From: CAVVDT01 sp963747005
GTDB taxonomy: Bacteria > Pseudomonadota > Alphaproteobacteria > Rhizobiales > Aestuariivirgaceae
Assembly (NCBI GenBank): GCA_963747005.1
Contig: CAVVDT010000005.1
Location: forward strand, 62,001 to 126,000
Direction of reading: 5' to 3'
Length of the DNA stretch: 64,000 bases
This document shows positions 15,978 through 25,590 of this stretch, piece by piece; the stretch's first letter is position 1; each line of letters opens with the position of its first letter. The notes under the pieces were generated by a model that worked only from the letters and a program-made list of their open reading frames with translations, ran no database searches and was not told where the DNA came from. Position numbers and translations under genes: made by a program.

Positions 15978-16175
15978 ATGAAGAAACTTCTCGCAATCCT
16001 GGCCCTCATTGGTTTTGTCGCGGCGTCAGCCATGCCGGCCTACGCCAAGTCCGACAATTCCGCGGTCGGCAAGGCCGTCGGCCATGGCGACAAGGGCGAA
16101 CACGGCGCTTCTGCAAACGCGCCCGGACAAACAGGCGACACCGGCTCGGACAACGCGCCCGGCCACAACAAGTGA
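15978..16175 (+). CDS. Small exported Gly/Asp/His-rich protein
   Basis: 65 residues, starting after a clear GGGAGAGG ribosome site. The signal peptide (LLAILALIGFVAASAMPAYA) leaves a mature peptide of about 40 residues with a low-complexity mix of Gly, Asp, Ser, Asn and His (GHGDKGEHGASANAPGQTGD). It has no cysteine. I do not recognise a family. It has its own promoter-like region and is followed by a strong bidirectional terminator. Function unknown. Confidence 0.65.
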   Translation: MKKLLAILALIGFVAASAMPAYAKSDNSAVGKAVGHGDKGEHGASANAPGQTGDTGSDNAPGHNK

Positions 16176-16214
16176 AGCAGGCGCTGCAAGCGCAACAGGC
16201 TTGACTGTCGGGAT

Positions 16215-16234
16215 GGGCGGCCGCGCGGCCGCCC
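16215..16234. terminator. Bidirectional terminator-like palindrome
   Basis: A perfect 20-base GC palindrome (GGGCGGCCGC and its inverse) sits between the convergent small exported protein and bioY, followed on the plus strand by GTTCATT. It suits termination of both genes. Confidence 0.55.
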
Positions 16235-16247
16235 GTTCATTGTGGCG

Positions 16248-16802
16248 CTACTTTGCTGCCCGCTTCCAGGCGAACGGCAACAACGCGCAGGCAAGCGCCA
16301 CCTTCAGGGCCTCTGCCAGAAGGAATGGAGTGACGCCGAGCGCCACGGCCTTGCCGGCGCCGGTGATGGTGGAAAGCCAGCCGACACCGAGGGCAAAGAT
16401 CGCCACCTCGCCTGCGAGGAAGGCAACGAGCGTGGTGATGATGGTGCGGCCATAACCCTTGTCGGCTAGCCAGCCGACCAGCACGGCGGCCACCAGAAAG
16501 CCCACCAGATAGCCCCCGGTCGGTCCGGCAAGATGAGCGAGGCCCCCGCCCTTGGCAAAGAACGGCAGGCCGGCAGCGCCTTCGACAAGATAGGCAAGGA
16601 CGGTGGCACCGGCGAGACGGGCGCCCAGCGTCGCCCCGAGCATCAGGACGACGAATGTCTGCATGGTCATGGGCACCGGCCAGAACGGCACCTGCACCTT
16701 GGCCGAGGCCGCCAGCAGCAGGCTCCCGGCCACGACCAGCAGGACCTGAACGGCGAGCGAGCGGCTCTGCGGCCAGATGGCGGCAACGAGACTGTTATTC
16801 AT
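16248..16802 (-). CDS. bioY: Biotin transporter substrate-binding (S) component BioY
   Basis: 184 residues, the usual BioY length. Membrane protein with six hydrophobic segments; hallmarks are KVQVPFWPVPMTMQTFVVLM near the first helices and the GAAGLPFFAKGGGLAHLAGP loop followed by TGGYLVGFL. BioY is the ECF-type biotin-binding unit and can work alone or with BioMN; no bioMN genes are adjacent. It stands as a single gene. A purine-rich GAGGGGAG precedes the start. No biotin-repressor operator was recognised upstream. Confidence 0.93.
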   Translation of the reverse strand: MNNSLVAAIWPQSRSLAVQVLLVVAGSLLLAASAKVQVPFWPVPMTMQTFVVLMLGATLGARLAGATVLAYLVEGAAGLPFFAKGGGLAHLAGPTGGYLVGFLVAAVLVGWLADKGYGRTIITTLVAFLAGEVAIFALGVGWLSTITGAGKAVALGVTPFLLAEALKVALACALLPFAWKRAAK

Positions 16803-16877
16803 GATCTACGGGCTCCCCTCGGTTTCACAATGACCCAACCGGCAGGGCCTGAGGCTTACTGCATGGCGCTCAGGGCA

Positions 16878-17744
16878 TCAATAGAGTTTCAGATCGAGCA
16901 GCAGCACTTCCGAATAGAGGAAGTCGATGTCGGCGGCCTCGAGGTCATGGGGGCGGAAATAGCGCTTGATCTCCAGCGGCGCCTCGCGGTCGGCGCGGGT
17001 GCCCGGCGCAACGAAGCGGGCATCGAGCGACAGCACCGCCTTGTCGCGCGGCAGCACGGCGTTGGCGTAGGTCCGCGCATGGCGCCCCAAAAGCGCCCGG
17101 TCGCCGGCATGCAGGATTTCATGGTGAGCGATGTCCTCGCCCTTCAGCTTCACGTAACTCACCAAGAGGCAGCGGCCCTCAGCCCCGGCATCGAGGATAT
17201 GCGCTTGCGCCCCGAGGCTACGATGATCGGCGAGGAGGCGCTGTTCTCCGGCATCGAGGCCCACAGCGTTCGCGGCTTCATCCATGCTGCCGAGCGGGAT
17301 AACGGCGGCGGTCGCTGGCTCATGCGAGCGATCCCAGTAAAGACGCCGGTCCTCCATCAGCTGCCAGCCGATCTTGGCGAGCAGCGAGCCGGAACGGATG
17401 TTGGGGCTGGTGGCGGTGTAGGTCACGTCCTCCGGCGAGGTGATGAGGGCGAGCATCTCCTGGCCGAGGCCGCCGCGGCGCAAGTCCTTTTCCACGAACC
17501 ACGAGGTGATGTTGCCGGTGCGCCGCGTCTGTTGCCGGATCACCCGGTCGGCAAAGACGATGCCGAGGAAGCCGGCCAGTTCGCCCTCTCGCGTCACCAC
17601 CACGCCGTAGCGGTCCTCGCCCGGCGTCCAGCGGCAATCGAGGATATTGCCCCAGCGTTCGAAGGGGATCTTGGGCATGCGCTCGGCCAGCCAGGCCTGA
17701 ATGGCGCCACGTTCGGTGCTTTCAGCCCAGCGCACGGCGATCAT
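16878..17744 (-). CDS. GNAT-type acyltransferase-like protein
   Basis: 288 residues from ATG 17742-17744, which overlaps the upstream deacetylase gene by four bases (ATGA). The N-terminal half has the GNAT layout, with GVVVTREGELAGFLGIVFAD as the central strands and WFVEKDLRRGGLGQEMLALI where the acetyl-CoA loop (RRGGLG) is expected. The C-terminal half (ALLGRHARTYANAVLPRDKA, LDARFVAP) is unlike known acetyltransferases and I do not recognise it. Coupling with a polysaccharide deacetylase-like gene suggests modification of a glycan or lipid-linked sugar. Confidence 0.6.
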   Translation of the reverse strand: MIAVRWAESTERGAIQAWLAERMPKIPFERWGNILDCRWTPGEDRYGVVVTREGELAGFLGIVFADRVIRQQTRRTGNITSWFVEKDLRRGGLGQEMLALITSPEDVTYTATSPNIRSGSLLAKIGWQLMEDRRLYWDRSHEPATAAVIPLGSMDEAANAVGLDAGEQRLLADHRSLGAQAHILDAGAEGRCLLVSYVKLKGEDIAHHEILHAGDRALLGRHARTYANAVLPRDKAVLSLDARFVAPGTRADREAPLEIKRYFRPHDLEAADIDFLYSEVLLLDLKLY

Positions 17745-18523
17745 GCCGCGACCTCCATCGCTTCGGCGAGATCGATCCAGCGCGCTGCCTTGTGGGCCGT
17801 GACTTCGGCCAGCAGGCGTTCGACGAATTCCCACGTTGCGGCGTCGTGGTCGAGGTGATGGGTGCACAGGCCGGTGGGCTCATCGGCATCGGCCACACCC
17901 CGGCGCCGGGCGGCGAGATGCTTCACGATCTCGTCCAGTGCCTTGCCGGTGCCGGTGAAACGCGCCCCGCCCTTCCATTTGATCGGATCGCAATGGGCAT
18001 TGTAGGTCGCGATGCCGGGCGCGGCGAAACGTCCCTGCCGGGCGCCTTCCATCGACAGTGCGAAAAGCCCCGCCTCGCCGATATGGGGAATGAGGCTGGC
18101 GGCAATGCGCGTCCATGGCGGCACGAGCACCGGCAGGAAGCGCTCGCCCAGCGCCGTGCGCAGCAGGTGATGGCCCTTGCGGAGTTCGGCAAGTACCATT
18201 TCCTGCGGGCGGTCTTCGCCCAGTTCCCAACTGCCGGCGCCGGCCGGGGCGTGGTCGATATGGGCATAGCCGTGCTGGAGAACGCGCACGTGCGGTTCGT
18301 GTTCGAGCGCGGGACCGAAGTCCGGCGCCAGTCTCGCCGGGATGGCGGCCAGATGGACGATGGCGCGGTGCTGGCGTGCCAGCTCGATGAGGCGGTCAAG
18401 CGGCGGTGTCAGTGCGGCGGCATCGTCGTCGCGCCACCACAGCGTCGCCACCCGGCCGGCGGCGGACCAACGGTCGAGTTCGGCGGCAAGGTCGCTCCAG
18501 TCGGGACCGCTATTCTCCAACAT
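17741..18523 (-). CDS. Polysaccharide deacetylase-like protein (paralogue 1)
   Basis: 260 residues. NodB-type pattern: WWRDDDAAALTPPLDRL carries the Asp/Asp-rich first motif, HGYAHIDHAP the metal-binding His pair, LVPPWTRIA the PPW motif, and CTHHLDHD a late His pair. It lacks a signal peptide, so it appears cytoplasmic, unusual for polysaccharide deacetylases that act on exported polymers. A clear paralogue is at 43830-44606, where it is coupled to a glycosyltransferase instead of an acetyltransferase. Substrate not known. Confidence 0.72.
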   Translation of the reverse strand: MLENSGPDWSDLAAELDRWSAAGRVATLWWRDDDAAALTPPLDRLIELARQHRAIVHLAAIPARLAPDFGPALEHEPHVRVLQHGYAHIDHAPAGAGSWELGEDRPQEMVLAELRKGHHLLRTALGERFLPVLVPPWTRIAASLIPHIGEAGLFALSMEGARQGRFAAPGIATYNAHCDPIKWKGGARFTGTGKALDEIVKHLAARRRGVADADEPTGLCTHHLDHDAATWEFVERLLAEVTAHKAARWIDLAEAMEVAA

Positions 18524-18590
18524 TCAGCTCCATTCGAAGTTCCCGGCTCATGGTATCGAGGATGACACAGGAACCCGGTTGCCGCCACCT

Positions 18591-19523
18591 TCAGCGCCGG
18601 CCCTGCGAGGCGAGGTCGATCACCACCGCCACCAGGATGAGGACCGCGCCGGTGATCTCCGGCGGGCTCATGCGGGTACCGATGAAGAGCGTCGCCGACA
18701 AGGTACCGACCACCACTTCCGACATCATCAGCATGCCGGTTGTGACGGGCGAGAGATGCTTTGCCGCCCAGTAAAGGGCGAGATTGGACGGCAGCGCCAA
18801 AAGCCAGCAGATGACGAGCGCCACCGGCAGGATGGCCGCCAGGCTCTTGCCGTCGGGCATGCGCGCCATCTCGGCGGGCGACAGGACGGTAAGCAGCAGG
18901 GTAAAGGCGAAGCCAATGACATAGAGCGCGGCGTTGTTGGCGCATACCCCGACCGCCGGCATGCGCCGGATCCAGGCGATGGTGATGCCGAAGACGACGC
19001 CTGCGGCGAGGCCGAAGAGATCGCCGCGATTCTGCGGCATCGGCCAGCCGCTCGCCCCACCGAGCAACAGCCACAGGCCGCCCAGACCCAGCGCGATGGC
19101 CAGGGCGCGCAGCGGCCTCACCCGTTCGCCCAGGGCGATGAGGCCGTAGAGCGCCGTCCAGATGGGCATCAGGTAGAACAGGATGATGGCGCGCACCACG
19201 TCGGTGTGGACGATGGCCGCGGCATAGAGCGCCAGCGACACCCCGCCCCCGAAGCCGACCAGTGCGAGGCTCAGGAGATGTTGCCGCTTCAGTTCGCCGC
19301 GCCACCAGGCCACGGGCACGATGACGAGGACCGGCAGTCCCATGATGACGAGGGTCGACCACAGTCCGGAAACGCCATGGGCGGCGAAATACCGCAATGG
19401 TACCCAGAAAAGCCCCCAAATGGCGCTCGACCCGAGTACCGCCAGTACCGGCACCAGCGGTCCCGCCGCCCGCTTCGTTGCCCCCTCGCCCCCCGTCGCC
19501 GCCATCTGTCCCCGCACGTTCAA
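18591..19523 (-). CDS. EamA/DMT-superfamily exporter
   Basis: 310 residues with about ten hydrophobic segments in two EamA halves (SSAIWGLFWVPLRYFAAHGV in the first, IILFYLMPIWTALYGLIALG closing it, then FGLAAGVVFGITIAWIRRMP and LMMSEVVVGTLSATLFIGTR in the second). The APxE-like end of each half is recognisable. Members export amino acids or metabolites by proton exchange. The first 20 residues are hydrophilic, and an ATG six codons further in is a possible start. It is 67 bases from the deacetylase-like gene in the same direction; no functional link is clear. Confidence 0.82.
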   Translation of the reverse strand: MNVRGQMAATGGEGATKRAAGPLVPVLAVLGSSAIWGLFWVPLRYFAAHGVSGLWSTLVIMGLPVLVIVPVAWWRGELKRQHLLSLALVGFGGGVSLALYAAAIVHTDVVRAIILFYLMPIWTALYGLIALGERVRPLRALAIALGLGGLWLLLGGASGWPMPQNRGDLFGLAAGVVFGITIAWIRRMPAVGVCANNAALYVIGFAFTLLLTVLSPAEMARMPDGKSLAAILPVALVICWLLALPSNLALYWAAKHLSPVTTGMLMMSEVVVGTLSATLFIGTRMSPPEITGAVLILVAVVIDLASQGRR

Positions 19524-19668
19524 TCTGATTGACGCGGCACTGTCACACCGCTTAGCCTGTCAGGGCAATGATAACGGTAGGGCGGTCGCGTGCGACACTT
19601 GAGCCTGAACGCTTCCGCCTGACTTTGGATTCCGCCGCAACTACTGTCCGAAAGGGAGGACTGACTAC

Positions 19669-20631
19669 ATGCGTAACATCCTGACGGCCCTTGCATTCGC
19701 CGCGCTGATGGCGATCACGGGCCTGCCGGCTGCCATGGCCGGCGTTCCTGAATTGACCGACCCGATCAAGATCCCCATCAACGAGTGGACGGGTCAGCAT
19801 ATCTCGGCGCACATTACCGGCGAATTGCTGAAGAAGATGGGCTACAACGTCGAGTACGTCACCGCCGGCGCGGTGCCGCAGTTTGCGGCCATCGCCCAGG
19901 GCAACCTGCACCTGCAGCCGGAAGTGTGGGACAACAATGTCGGCGAAATCTATCCCAAGGCCGTGGCCTCCGGCGATATCGTGCAGGTCGGTCCGCTCGG
20001 CCTCGTGCCGCATGAGGGCTGGATGTATCCGCCCTACATGAACGACAAGTGCCCCGGCCTGCCGGACTGGAAGGCGCTGGTCAAATGCGCCCAGGCGTTC
20101 GCCACGCCCGAAACCTTCCCCAAGGGCCGCCTCGTCACCTACCCGGCGGATTGGGGGACGCGCTCGAAGGATCTGGTGGAGGCTTCCGGTATCCCGTTCC
20201 AGCCGGTCGCCGGCGGTTCGGAAGGTGCCATGGTGGCTGAGCTGAAGAGCGCCCTTGCCGCCAAGGAGCCCATCCTCATGATGTTCTGGGCACCGCACTG
20301 GATCCATGCCGAGTACAAGTTCGACTGGGTCGACCTGCCGCCCTATAGCGACAAGTGCGGCACCGATCCCAAGCTCGGCATGTACCCCGACAAGGTGAAC
20401 GACTGCGGCTTTGCCCAGGCGCATATCGGCAAGGTGGTGTGGAAGGGCTTCAAGGCCAAGTGGCCCGCCGCCTACAAGCTGGTTGAAGCCGTCAAGATCG
20501 ACAATGACACCCAGAACAAGATGATGCTCGAAATCGACAACAAGGGCAGGAAGCTGGAAGACGTCATCGCCGAGTGGCTGAAGAACAACGAGTCCACCTG
20601 GAAGCCGTGGATCGACGGCGCCATGATGTAA
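19669..20631 (+). CDS. Glycine betaine/proline-type ABC transporter substrate-binding protein
   Basis: 320 residues after a strong AAAGGGAGGA ribosome site. Signal peptide ILTALAFAALMAITGLPAAMA. OpuAC-type fold: IPINEWTGQHISAHI, GYNVEYVTAGAVPQFAAIAQ, EVWDNNVGEIY and MFWAPHWIHAEYKFDWVDLP, in which the Trp residues would form the aromatic cage for a quaternary amine. Four Cys in the second lobe (DKCPGLP, VKCAQAF, DKCGTD, NDCGFA) may form disulfides. First gene of a proX-proV-proW operon. Ligand may be betaine, choline or a related amine. Confidence 0.9.
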   Translation: MRNILTALAFAALMAITGLPAAMAGVPELTDPIKIPINEWTGQHISAHITGELLKKMGYNVEYVTAGAVPQFAAIAQGNLHLQPEVWDNNVGEIYPKAVASGDIVQVGPLGLVPHEGWMYPPYMNDKCPGLPDWKALVKCAQAFATPETFPKGRLVTYPADWGTRSKDLVEASGIPFQPVAGGSEGAMVAELKSALAAKEPILMMFWAPHWIHAEYKFDWVDLPPYSDKCGTDPKLGMYPDKVNDCGFAQAHIGKVVWKGFKAKWPAAYKLVEAVKIDNDTQNKMMLEIDNKGRKLEDVIAEWLKNNESTWKPWIDGAMM

Positions 20632-20662
20632 GGCGAGCCGTGGCCGACTGACAAGGACGAAC

Positions 20663-20698
20663 CCTGCCGGGGCGCAAGAGGGCTTGCGCCCCGGCGGG
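20663..20698 (+). terminator. Intercistronic hairpin between binding protein and ATPase genes
   Basis: A 16-bp stem (left arm 20663-20678, right arm 20683-20698, loop AGGG) with one G-T pair. It has no T-run. Hairpins after the binding-protein gene are typical of ABC importers and leave more binding protein than membrane subunits. Confidence 0.55.
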
Positions 20699-20741
20699 TA
20701 CAGCTACCGGGGTTGGAACATAATCAGGGGGGACGCCTGGC

Positions 20742-21839
20742 ATGACGGCAAAAGCCGCCGAACCTGCCGCTGCCGGGAGGCCGGTCAAACTGTCCTGCCG
20801 GCATGTGTGGAAGGTCTACGGTCCGCGGCCGAATTATTATTTCGATTCTCAGGGCTATCAGATCAATCCGGGCGAACTGGCCCGGCGCATGCGGGCGGAA
20901 AAGCACATTCCCGCCGCCGTCGACGTCAGCTTCGATGTGCATGTGGGCGAGATCTTCGTCATCATGGGCCTGTCGGGATCCGGCAAGTCGACCATCGTCA
21001 GGTGTCTGTCGCGGCTGGTGGAGCCGACGGCGGGAGAAATCCTGCTCGACGGCGAGGACCTGCTGAAGAAGTCGGCCGGTGAACTCATCGACATCCGCCG
21101 GCACAAGATGGGCATGGTGTTCCAGAGTTTCGGCCTCCTGCCCCATCTCAACGTCATCGACAATGTCGCCTTCCCGCTGAAGCTGCAGGGACTGCCGCTG
21201 GCCGAAAGGCGCAAGCGGGCGGAGCGGGTGATCGAACTCGTCAGCCTGAAAGGACGCGAGGCAAGCTATCCGCGGCAGCTTTCGGGTGGCCAGCAGCAGC
21301 GTGTCGGGATTGCCCGCTCGCTGGCGGTGGAGCCCGAATTATGGTTCCTCGACGAACCGTTCTCAGCCCTCGATCCGCTCATCCGCCGCCAGATGCAGGA
21401 CGAGTTCCTGCGCATCCAGCAGGTGCTGCACAAGTCCATCGTGTTCATCACCCACGATTTCCTCGAAGCTCTCAGGATCGCCGACCGCATGGCCATCATG
21501 CGCGACGGGCTGGTGGTGCAGATCGGCACACCGGCCGAGCTCATCGTCCATCCGGCCGACGACTACGTGGCCGAGTTCACCCGCGACGTTCCGCTGGTAC
21601 GCGTGCTGCGCGCTGCCGACGTGGCCGACGAGACAGCGAAAAGGACCCAGCGCATGGCGGAGGTAGATGCCGCCACCACGGTGGAAGAGCTTCTGCCACT
21701 GCTGGCAAAGCACAAGTCAGGCGTTTCGGTCGTGGCCTCGGGTGGCAAGTTCCTTGGCGTGGCGACCGCCCAGTCGGTGATCGCGGCGCTCGCCGTCGAG
21801 GGTGAAAAGCGCGAGGAGCTGTCGGAGGTGCAGATCTGA
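20742..21839 (+). CDS. Glycine betaine/proline-type ABC transporter ATP-binding protein
   Basis: 365 residues starting after GGGGGGA. Quaternary-amine-transporter (ProV/OpuAA) type: long N-terminal segment with QGYQINPGELARRMRAEKHI before the ATPase, Walker A GLSGSGKST at 76-84, signature LSGGQQQRVGIARSLA, Walker B LWFLDEPFSALDPLIRR, and switch His in FITHDFLEAL. A C-terminal regulatory stretch of about 60 residues (VEELLPLLAKHKSGVSVVAS, GKFLGVATAQSVI) looks like a single CBS-like half, where osmo- or nucleotide sensing takes place in ProV. Its stop overlaps the permease start by one base. Confidence 0.9.
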   Translation: MTAKAAEPAAAGRPVKLSCRHVWKVYGPRPNYYFDSQGYQINPGELARRMRAEKHIPAAVDVSFDVHVGEIFVIMGLSGSGKSTIVRCLSRLVEPTAGEILLDGEDLLKKSAGELIDIRRHKMGMVFQSFGLLPHLNVIDNVAFPLKLQGLPLAERRKRAERVIELVSLKGREASYPRQLSGGQQQRVGIARSLAVEPELWFLDEPFSALDPLIRRQMQDEFLRIQQVLHKSIVFITHDFLEALRIADRMAIMRDGLVVQIGTPAELIVHPADDYVAEFTRDVPLVRVLRAADVADETAKRTQRMAEVDAATTVEELLPLLAKHKSGVSVVASGGKFLGVATAQSVIAALAVEGEKREELSEVQI

Positions 21840-23918
21840 TGGAGCGTATCGGGCGCGAGACGTGGACGTGGCTGGGCGTGCTGGCCTTCACGCTGGTGCT
21901 GATGGCGGTGCGTTCGCATGCCGAATGGCTGATCGTCTGGCCCAAGGGCTGGGATGCACCGTTCACCACCGTCCTCAACGACGCCATGACCTGGTTCATC
22001 AACACCTTCGGCTTCATCTTCCGGGCGCTGTCGACCCTGCTCGCGGTCCCGCTGGGCTGGGTGCAGGACTTCCTGCACTGGTTGCCGTGGCCCTCGCTGA
22101 TGGTGATCGTGGCGGCCGCCGCCTGGCGCGCTTCGGGACCGCGGCTTGCGCTGTTTGCCGTGCTGGCGCTCGCCTACATGGTGGTGGTCGGCTACTGGGA
22201 CAAATCCATGAATTCCCTGTCGCTGGTCATCATCTCGGTGCCGCTGGCGATCGTGGTGGGGTTTGCCTTCGGGGTGGCGGGGTATTTCTCGCCGCGGGCC
22301 GAGCGCTTCATCCTGCCGATGCTTGACTTGCTGCAGACCATTCCGGCCTTCGCCTATCTCCTGCCCATCCTCCTGCTGTTCGGCTTCGGGCCGGTGGTAG
22401 GCCTCATTGCGAGCGTCCTTTTCTCCTTCCCCGCCCATGGTGCGCAACACCATGCTCGGCCTGAGAAGGGTATCGTCGGAGGTGGTTGAATCGGGCCTCA
22501 TGTCGGGCGCGACAGCGCGCCAGCTTTTCTGGCAGGTGCAGGTGCCCTCGGCGCTGCGGCAAATCCTGCTCGGCATGAACCAGACGATGATGGCGTCGTT
22601 TTCGATGATCATCATCGCCTCGATCATTGGCGGCACCGCAGACATCGGCTGGGAGGTGACGCTCTACCTGCGCAAGGCGGCCTTCGGCGAATGCCTCTTG
22701 TCAGGCATCGTGATCGCCTTGATGGCGATGATCATGGACCGGATCAGCCATGGCCTGGCCACCCGCGAGCAGCAGTATTTCGCTACGGCGCAGACCTTCT
22801 ACCAGCGCAATCGCGAATGGGTCATCGGCTTCGGGCTGGCGGTGGTGCTGTTCTTCCTGGCGCTGGTGGTACCGTGGCTGAAAGACTGGCCGGATGCCTG
22901 GACCTACTATCCCGCCAAGATTCTCAACGAAGGCATCGACGCTTTCATCCTGAAATTCCACACCTCCATCGAGACCATCAAGACGGTGGCCTTCTTCTAC
23001 GTCATGCTGCCGACCCGCATCGGCCTCGATCACGCCATCAGCCCGTTCACCTGGGGTTTCAATTTCACCACGCCCTTGCGCTGGGCCTACGCGGCGGTGA
23101 TCGCGGCCGCTGTCGGTTGGGCGATCGTCAGCGAGCGCCACAAGCTCGGTATCGTCATCGCCCTGTTCGGCATCGTTTTCTTCTTCGGGCTGACCAACCT
23201 GCCGTGGGCGGCGCAGATCGCCGTTCTCTCGCTCCTCGGCTGGCAGCTCGGGGGCCGACGGCTCGGCCTCGGCACTCTCATCGCCATGTCGTTCATGCTG
23301 GTTGCCGGCATCTGGCCCCAGGCCATGATGTCGGTCTACCTGTGCGGCATCGCCGTCGTGCTTTCGTTCCTGCTGGGGGCCGGACTGGGTATCTGGGCGT
23401 CGTTGAGCGATCGCGTGTCGGGCATCCTCAGGCCCATCAACGACACCCTGCAGACCATGCCGCTGTTCGTCTTCCTCATTCCTTTCGTGATGATCTTCAA
23501 GATCGGCGACTTCACCGCCCTGCTCGCCATCATCGCCTATGCCTTCGTGCCGGCGGCGCGCTATACCGAGCACGGGCTTCGCAACCTCCCCGAGGATGTG
23601 ATAGAGGCGGCGCAATGCATGGGCTGCACCAGGTCGCAACTGTTGTGGCAGGTAAAGCTCCCCCTCGCCTTTCCCGTCATCATGCTGGGGCTCAACCAGA
23701 CCATCATGTATGCGGTGTCGATGCTGGTCATCACCGCCCTGGTGGGTACCAGCGATCTTGGCCAGCAGGTCTATATCGGTCTCGGCAACGGCGATTTCGG
23801 CGTCGGGTTCGTGGCCGGCATCGGCATGGCCATCATCGCCATGACCGCCGATCGGATGATGCAGGCCTGGAGCCGCAACCGCCAGCAGGCTTTCGGCCTG
23901 GCCCCGGCAACGGCATAA
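21839..23918 (+). pseudogene. Two-domain glycine betaine/proline-type ABC permease, frameshifted
   Basis: The reading frame from ATG 21839 codes for a ProW-like permease up to GLIASVLFSFP, then runs out of frame and stops at 22489. From about 22430 another frame continues the same protein (PMVRNTMLGLRRVSSEVVES) to 23918. Joined, it would be about 690 residues with two complete permease domains, each with its coupling motif (ESGLMSGATARQLFWQVQVP and EAAQCMGCTRSQLLWQVKLP). The usual sequence here is PPMVRNT, so one extra base in the C/G run at 22426-22436 explains the break. Either the importer is inactivated, or the base is a sequencing error; the rest is well preserved, which favours error or a recent event. 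Confidence 0.82.
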
Positions 23919-24026
23919 GGGCACTCGCGCTGCGGCCTGCGTCACTCCATCGGTGGCACGGCACCTTACAATCACCTAGAATCGCGACCATTGTCCGGAA
24001 TTGACGTTCCGCTCGGGAGGGCCGTA

Positions 24027-25100
24027 GTGCGTTTGCGTATCCCTGAAGCGATGGCGCAACTGGTTGCCGTCGCCGTGTTCTTCATGTTGTTGGCGTCGTG
24101 GCCCGGGCAGGCGCAAACTCCACCCGCTGCGAACAACGTCGATACCCCCGCGCAAGCCGTGAAGGCGCCGACCAACGAGCCGATATCGCGCGATCCCGCC
24201 GTGCTGGCGTTGCCGAGCGATGCCGCAGCACTCGGCGGTTACAACGTGCTGATTGCCGATCGCGGCAACAACCGGCTGCTGATCGTCAGCCCCGAAAAGC
24301 GGATCCTGTGGACCTACAGCTTCACGGGCTTCCGGGCGGGCTCGGGGGCGGACGATGCGTTCTTTGCCGACGAAGGCAAGAGCATCATCGCCAGCGACGA
24401 GCACCAGCAGCTCGTTCAGGTCATCGACATCGCCAGCAAGACGGTCACCTGGCAATATGGCAAGCCCGGCCGGCGCGGATCGCGCCCGGGTCTGCTCGAT
24501 TATCCCGACGATGCCTACAAGCTGCCGAACGGCAACATCATGGTGGCCGACATCCGCAACTGCCGCATCGTGGAGATTTCGGCCGACAAGCACATCGTTC
24601 GCCAGGCCGGCGTGACCGGCAGATGCTGGGCCGGTTCGACTGCGCTTGCTTCGCCCAACGGCGACAAGCCCCTGCCCAACGGGCATGTGCTGGTGAGCAC
24701 CATCGGCGATCATTCGATCACCGAACTCGACGAAGCCTGGAAGCCGGTCTTCAAGCTCAAGCTGCCCATCCGCTACCCTTCCGACCCGCAGATGACCAAG
24801 GCCGGCAATTTCCTCGTGGCGGGCTATACCCATCCCGGAAAGCTCATCGAAATCCGCCGCGATGGCCAGATCGTGTGGGAATACACCGCCAGAGGCGACG
24901 GGGTTCTCAACCGACCTTCGCTCGCCATCGAACTCCCCAACGGCAACGTGCTGCTCAACGACGATCTCAATCATCGGGTCATCGTCATCGACAAGGTCAC
25001 CAACGCCATCCTGTGGCAGTACGGCGTCACCCACCGACCGGGCACCCGGCCGGGCTATCTCTCCATCCCCGACGGGCTGGACATCATGAAGGCCAATTGA
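24027..25100 (+). CDS. Exported beta-propeller (NHL/PQQ-repeat-like) protein
   Basis: 357 residues from GTG 24027, which has GGGAGG seven bases before it. A signal peptide (AVAVFFMLLASWPGQAQ) is followed by repeats of about 45 residues that end in a recurring pattern: NVLIADRGNNRLLIVSPE, SIIASDEHQQLVQVIDI, NIMVADIRNCRIVEISAD, HVLVSTIGDHSITELDE, NVLLNDDLNHRVIVIDK. The closing TW/LW(Q/T)YG motifs suggest a six-bladed propeller in the periplasm. Binding partner or cofactor unknown. The next gene follows after one base and is probably co-expressed. Confidence 0.75.
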   Translation: MRLRIPEAMAQLVAVAVFFMLLASWPGQAQTPPAANNVDTPAQAVKAPTNEPISRDPAVLALPSDAAALGGYNVLIADRGNNRLLIVSPEKRILWTYSFTGFRAGSGADDAFFADEGKSIIASDEHQQLVQVIDIASKTVTWQYGKPGRRGSRPGLLDYPDDAYKLPNGNIMVADIRNCRIVEISADKHIVRQAGVTGRCWAGSTALASPNGDKPLPNGHVLVSTIGDHSITELDEAWKPVFKLKLPIRYPSDPQMTKAGNFLVAGYTHPGKLIEIRRDGQIVWEYTARGDGVLNRPSLAIELPNGNVLLNDDLNHRVIVIDKVTNAILWQYGVTHRPGTRPGYLSIPDGLDIMKAN

Positions 25101-25101
25101 C

Positions 25102-25497
25102 ATGCAATGGATCAAACCCTCGCAACACGCAGCACTGGGTCTTTCACTCATCTGCATCATGGCGGGCCTTGCCGCGGCAGCATCCGGGGCGGATGCCGCG
25201 ATGACGATCCACAAGGTCGGCAAGGTCACCTGGCATCCGGCCCGCTATGTCGGCCATGCGATCCGGCTCAAGGGCTATGTGCTGGTCAAGAAGACGGGCT
25301 ACGTGCTGTTTTCCGATGAAGCCACGGGCAAGGTGTCGATGCATGATCTGCCGGTCATTGGCGCCGGCGTCGAGGGGATGCAACGGGGTGGAAAATACCT
25401 GCTTGAGGGCAAGTTCGTTCATGGCGGCTTCAAGGCCAGCAACGGCAGCCCCTATCATCTGGAGCTGACAGCGCCGCCCGTCGCCGCCAGGCCCTGA
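25102..25497 (+). CDS. Exported small beta-rich (OB-fold-like) protein
   Basis: 131 residues, starting one base after the propeller gene. Signal peptide LGLSLICIMAGLAAAASGAD. The mature domain reads as a beta barrel: HKVGKVTWHPARYVGHAIRL, GYVLVKKTGYVLFSDE, GKVSMHDLPVIG, LLEGKFVHGGF, reminiscent of exported OB-fold proteins that report on bound ligands, but I cannot assign a named family. Coupling suggests it acts together with the propeller protein in the periplasm. Confidence 0.68.
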   Translation: MQWIKPSQHAALGLSLICIMAGLAAAASGADAAMTIHKVGKVTWHPARYVGHAIRLKGYVLVKKTGYVLFSDEATGKVSMHDLPVIGAGVEGMQRGGKYLLEGKFVHGGFKASNGSPYHLELTAPPVAARP

Positions 25498-25590
25498 TGG
25501 TTTGAAGCTTCCGGAGAATGCCAAAGACCTGTCAAAGTGATTCCGCAAGCAGTCGCAACCATCTGAAGAAAAAGAGCTTTGTTCATCGGC

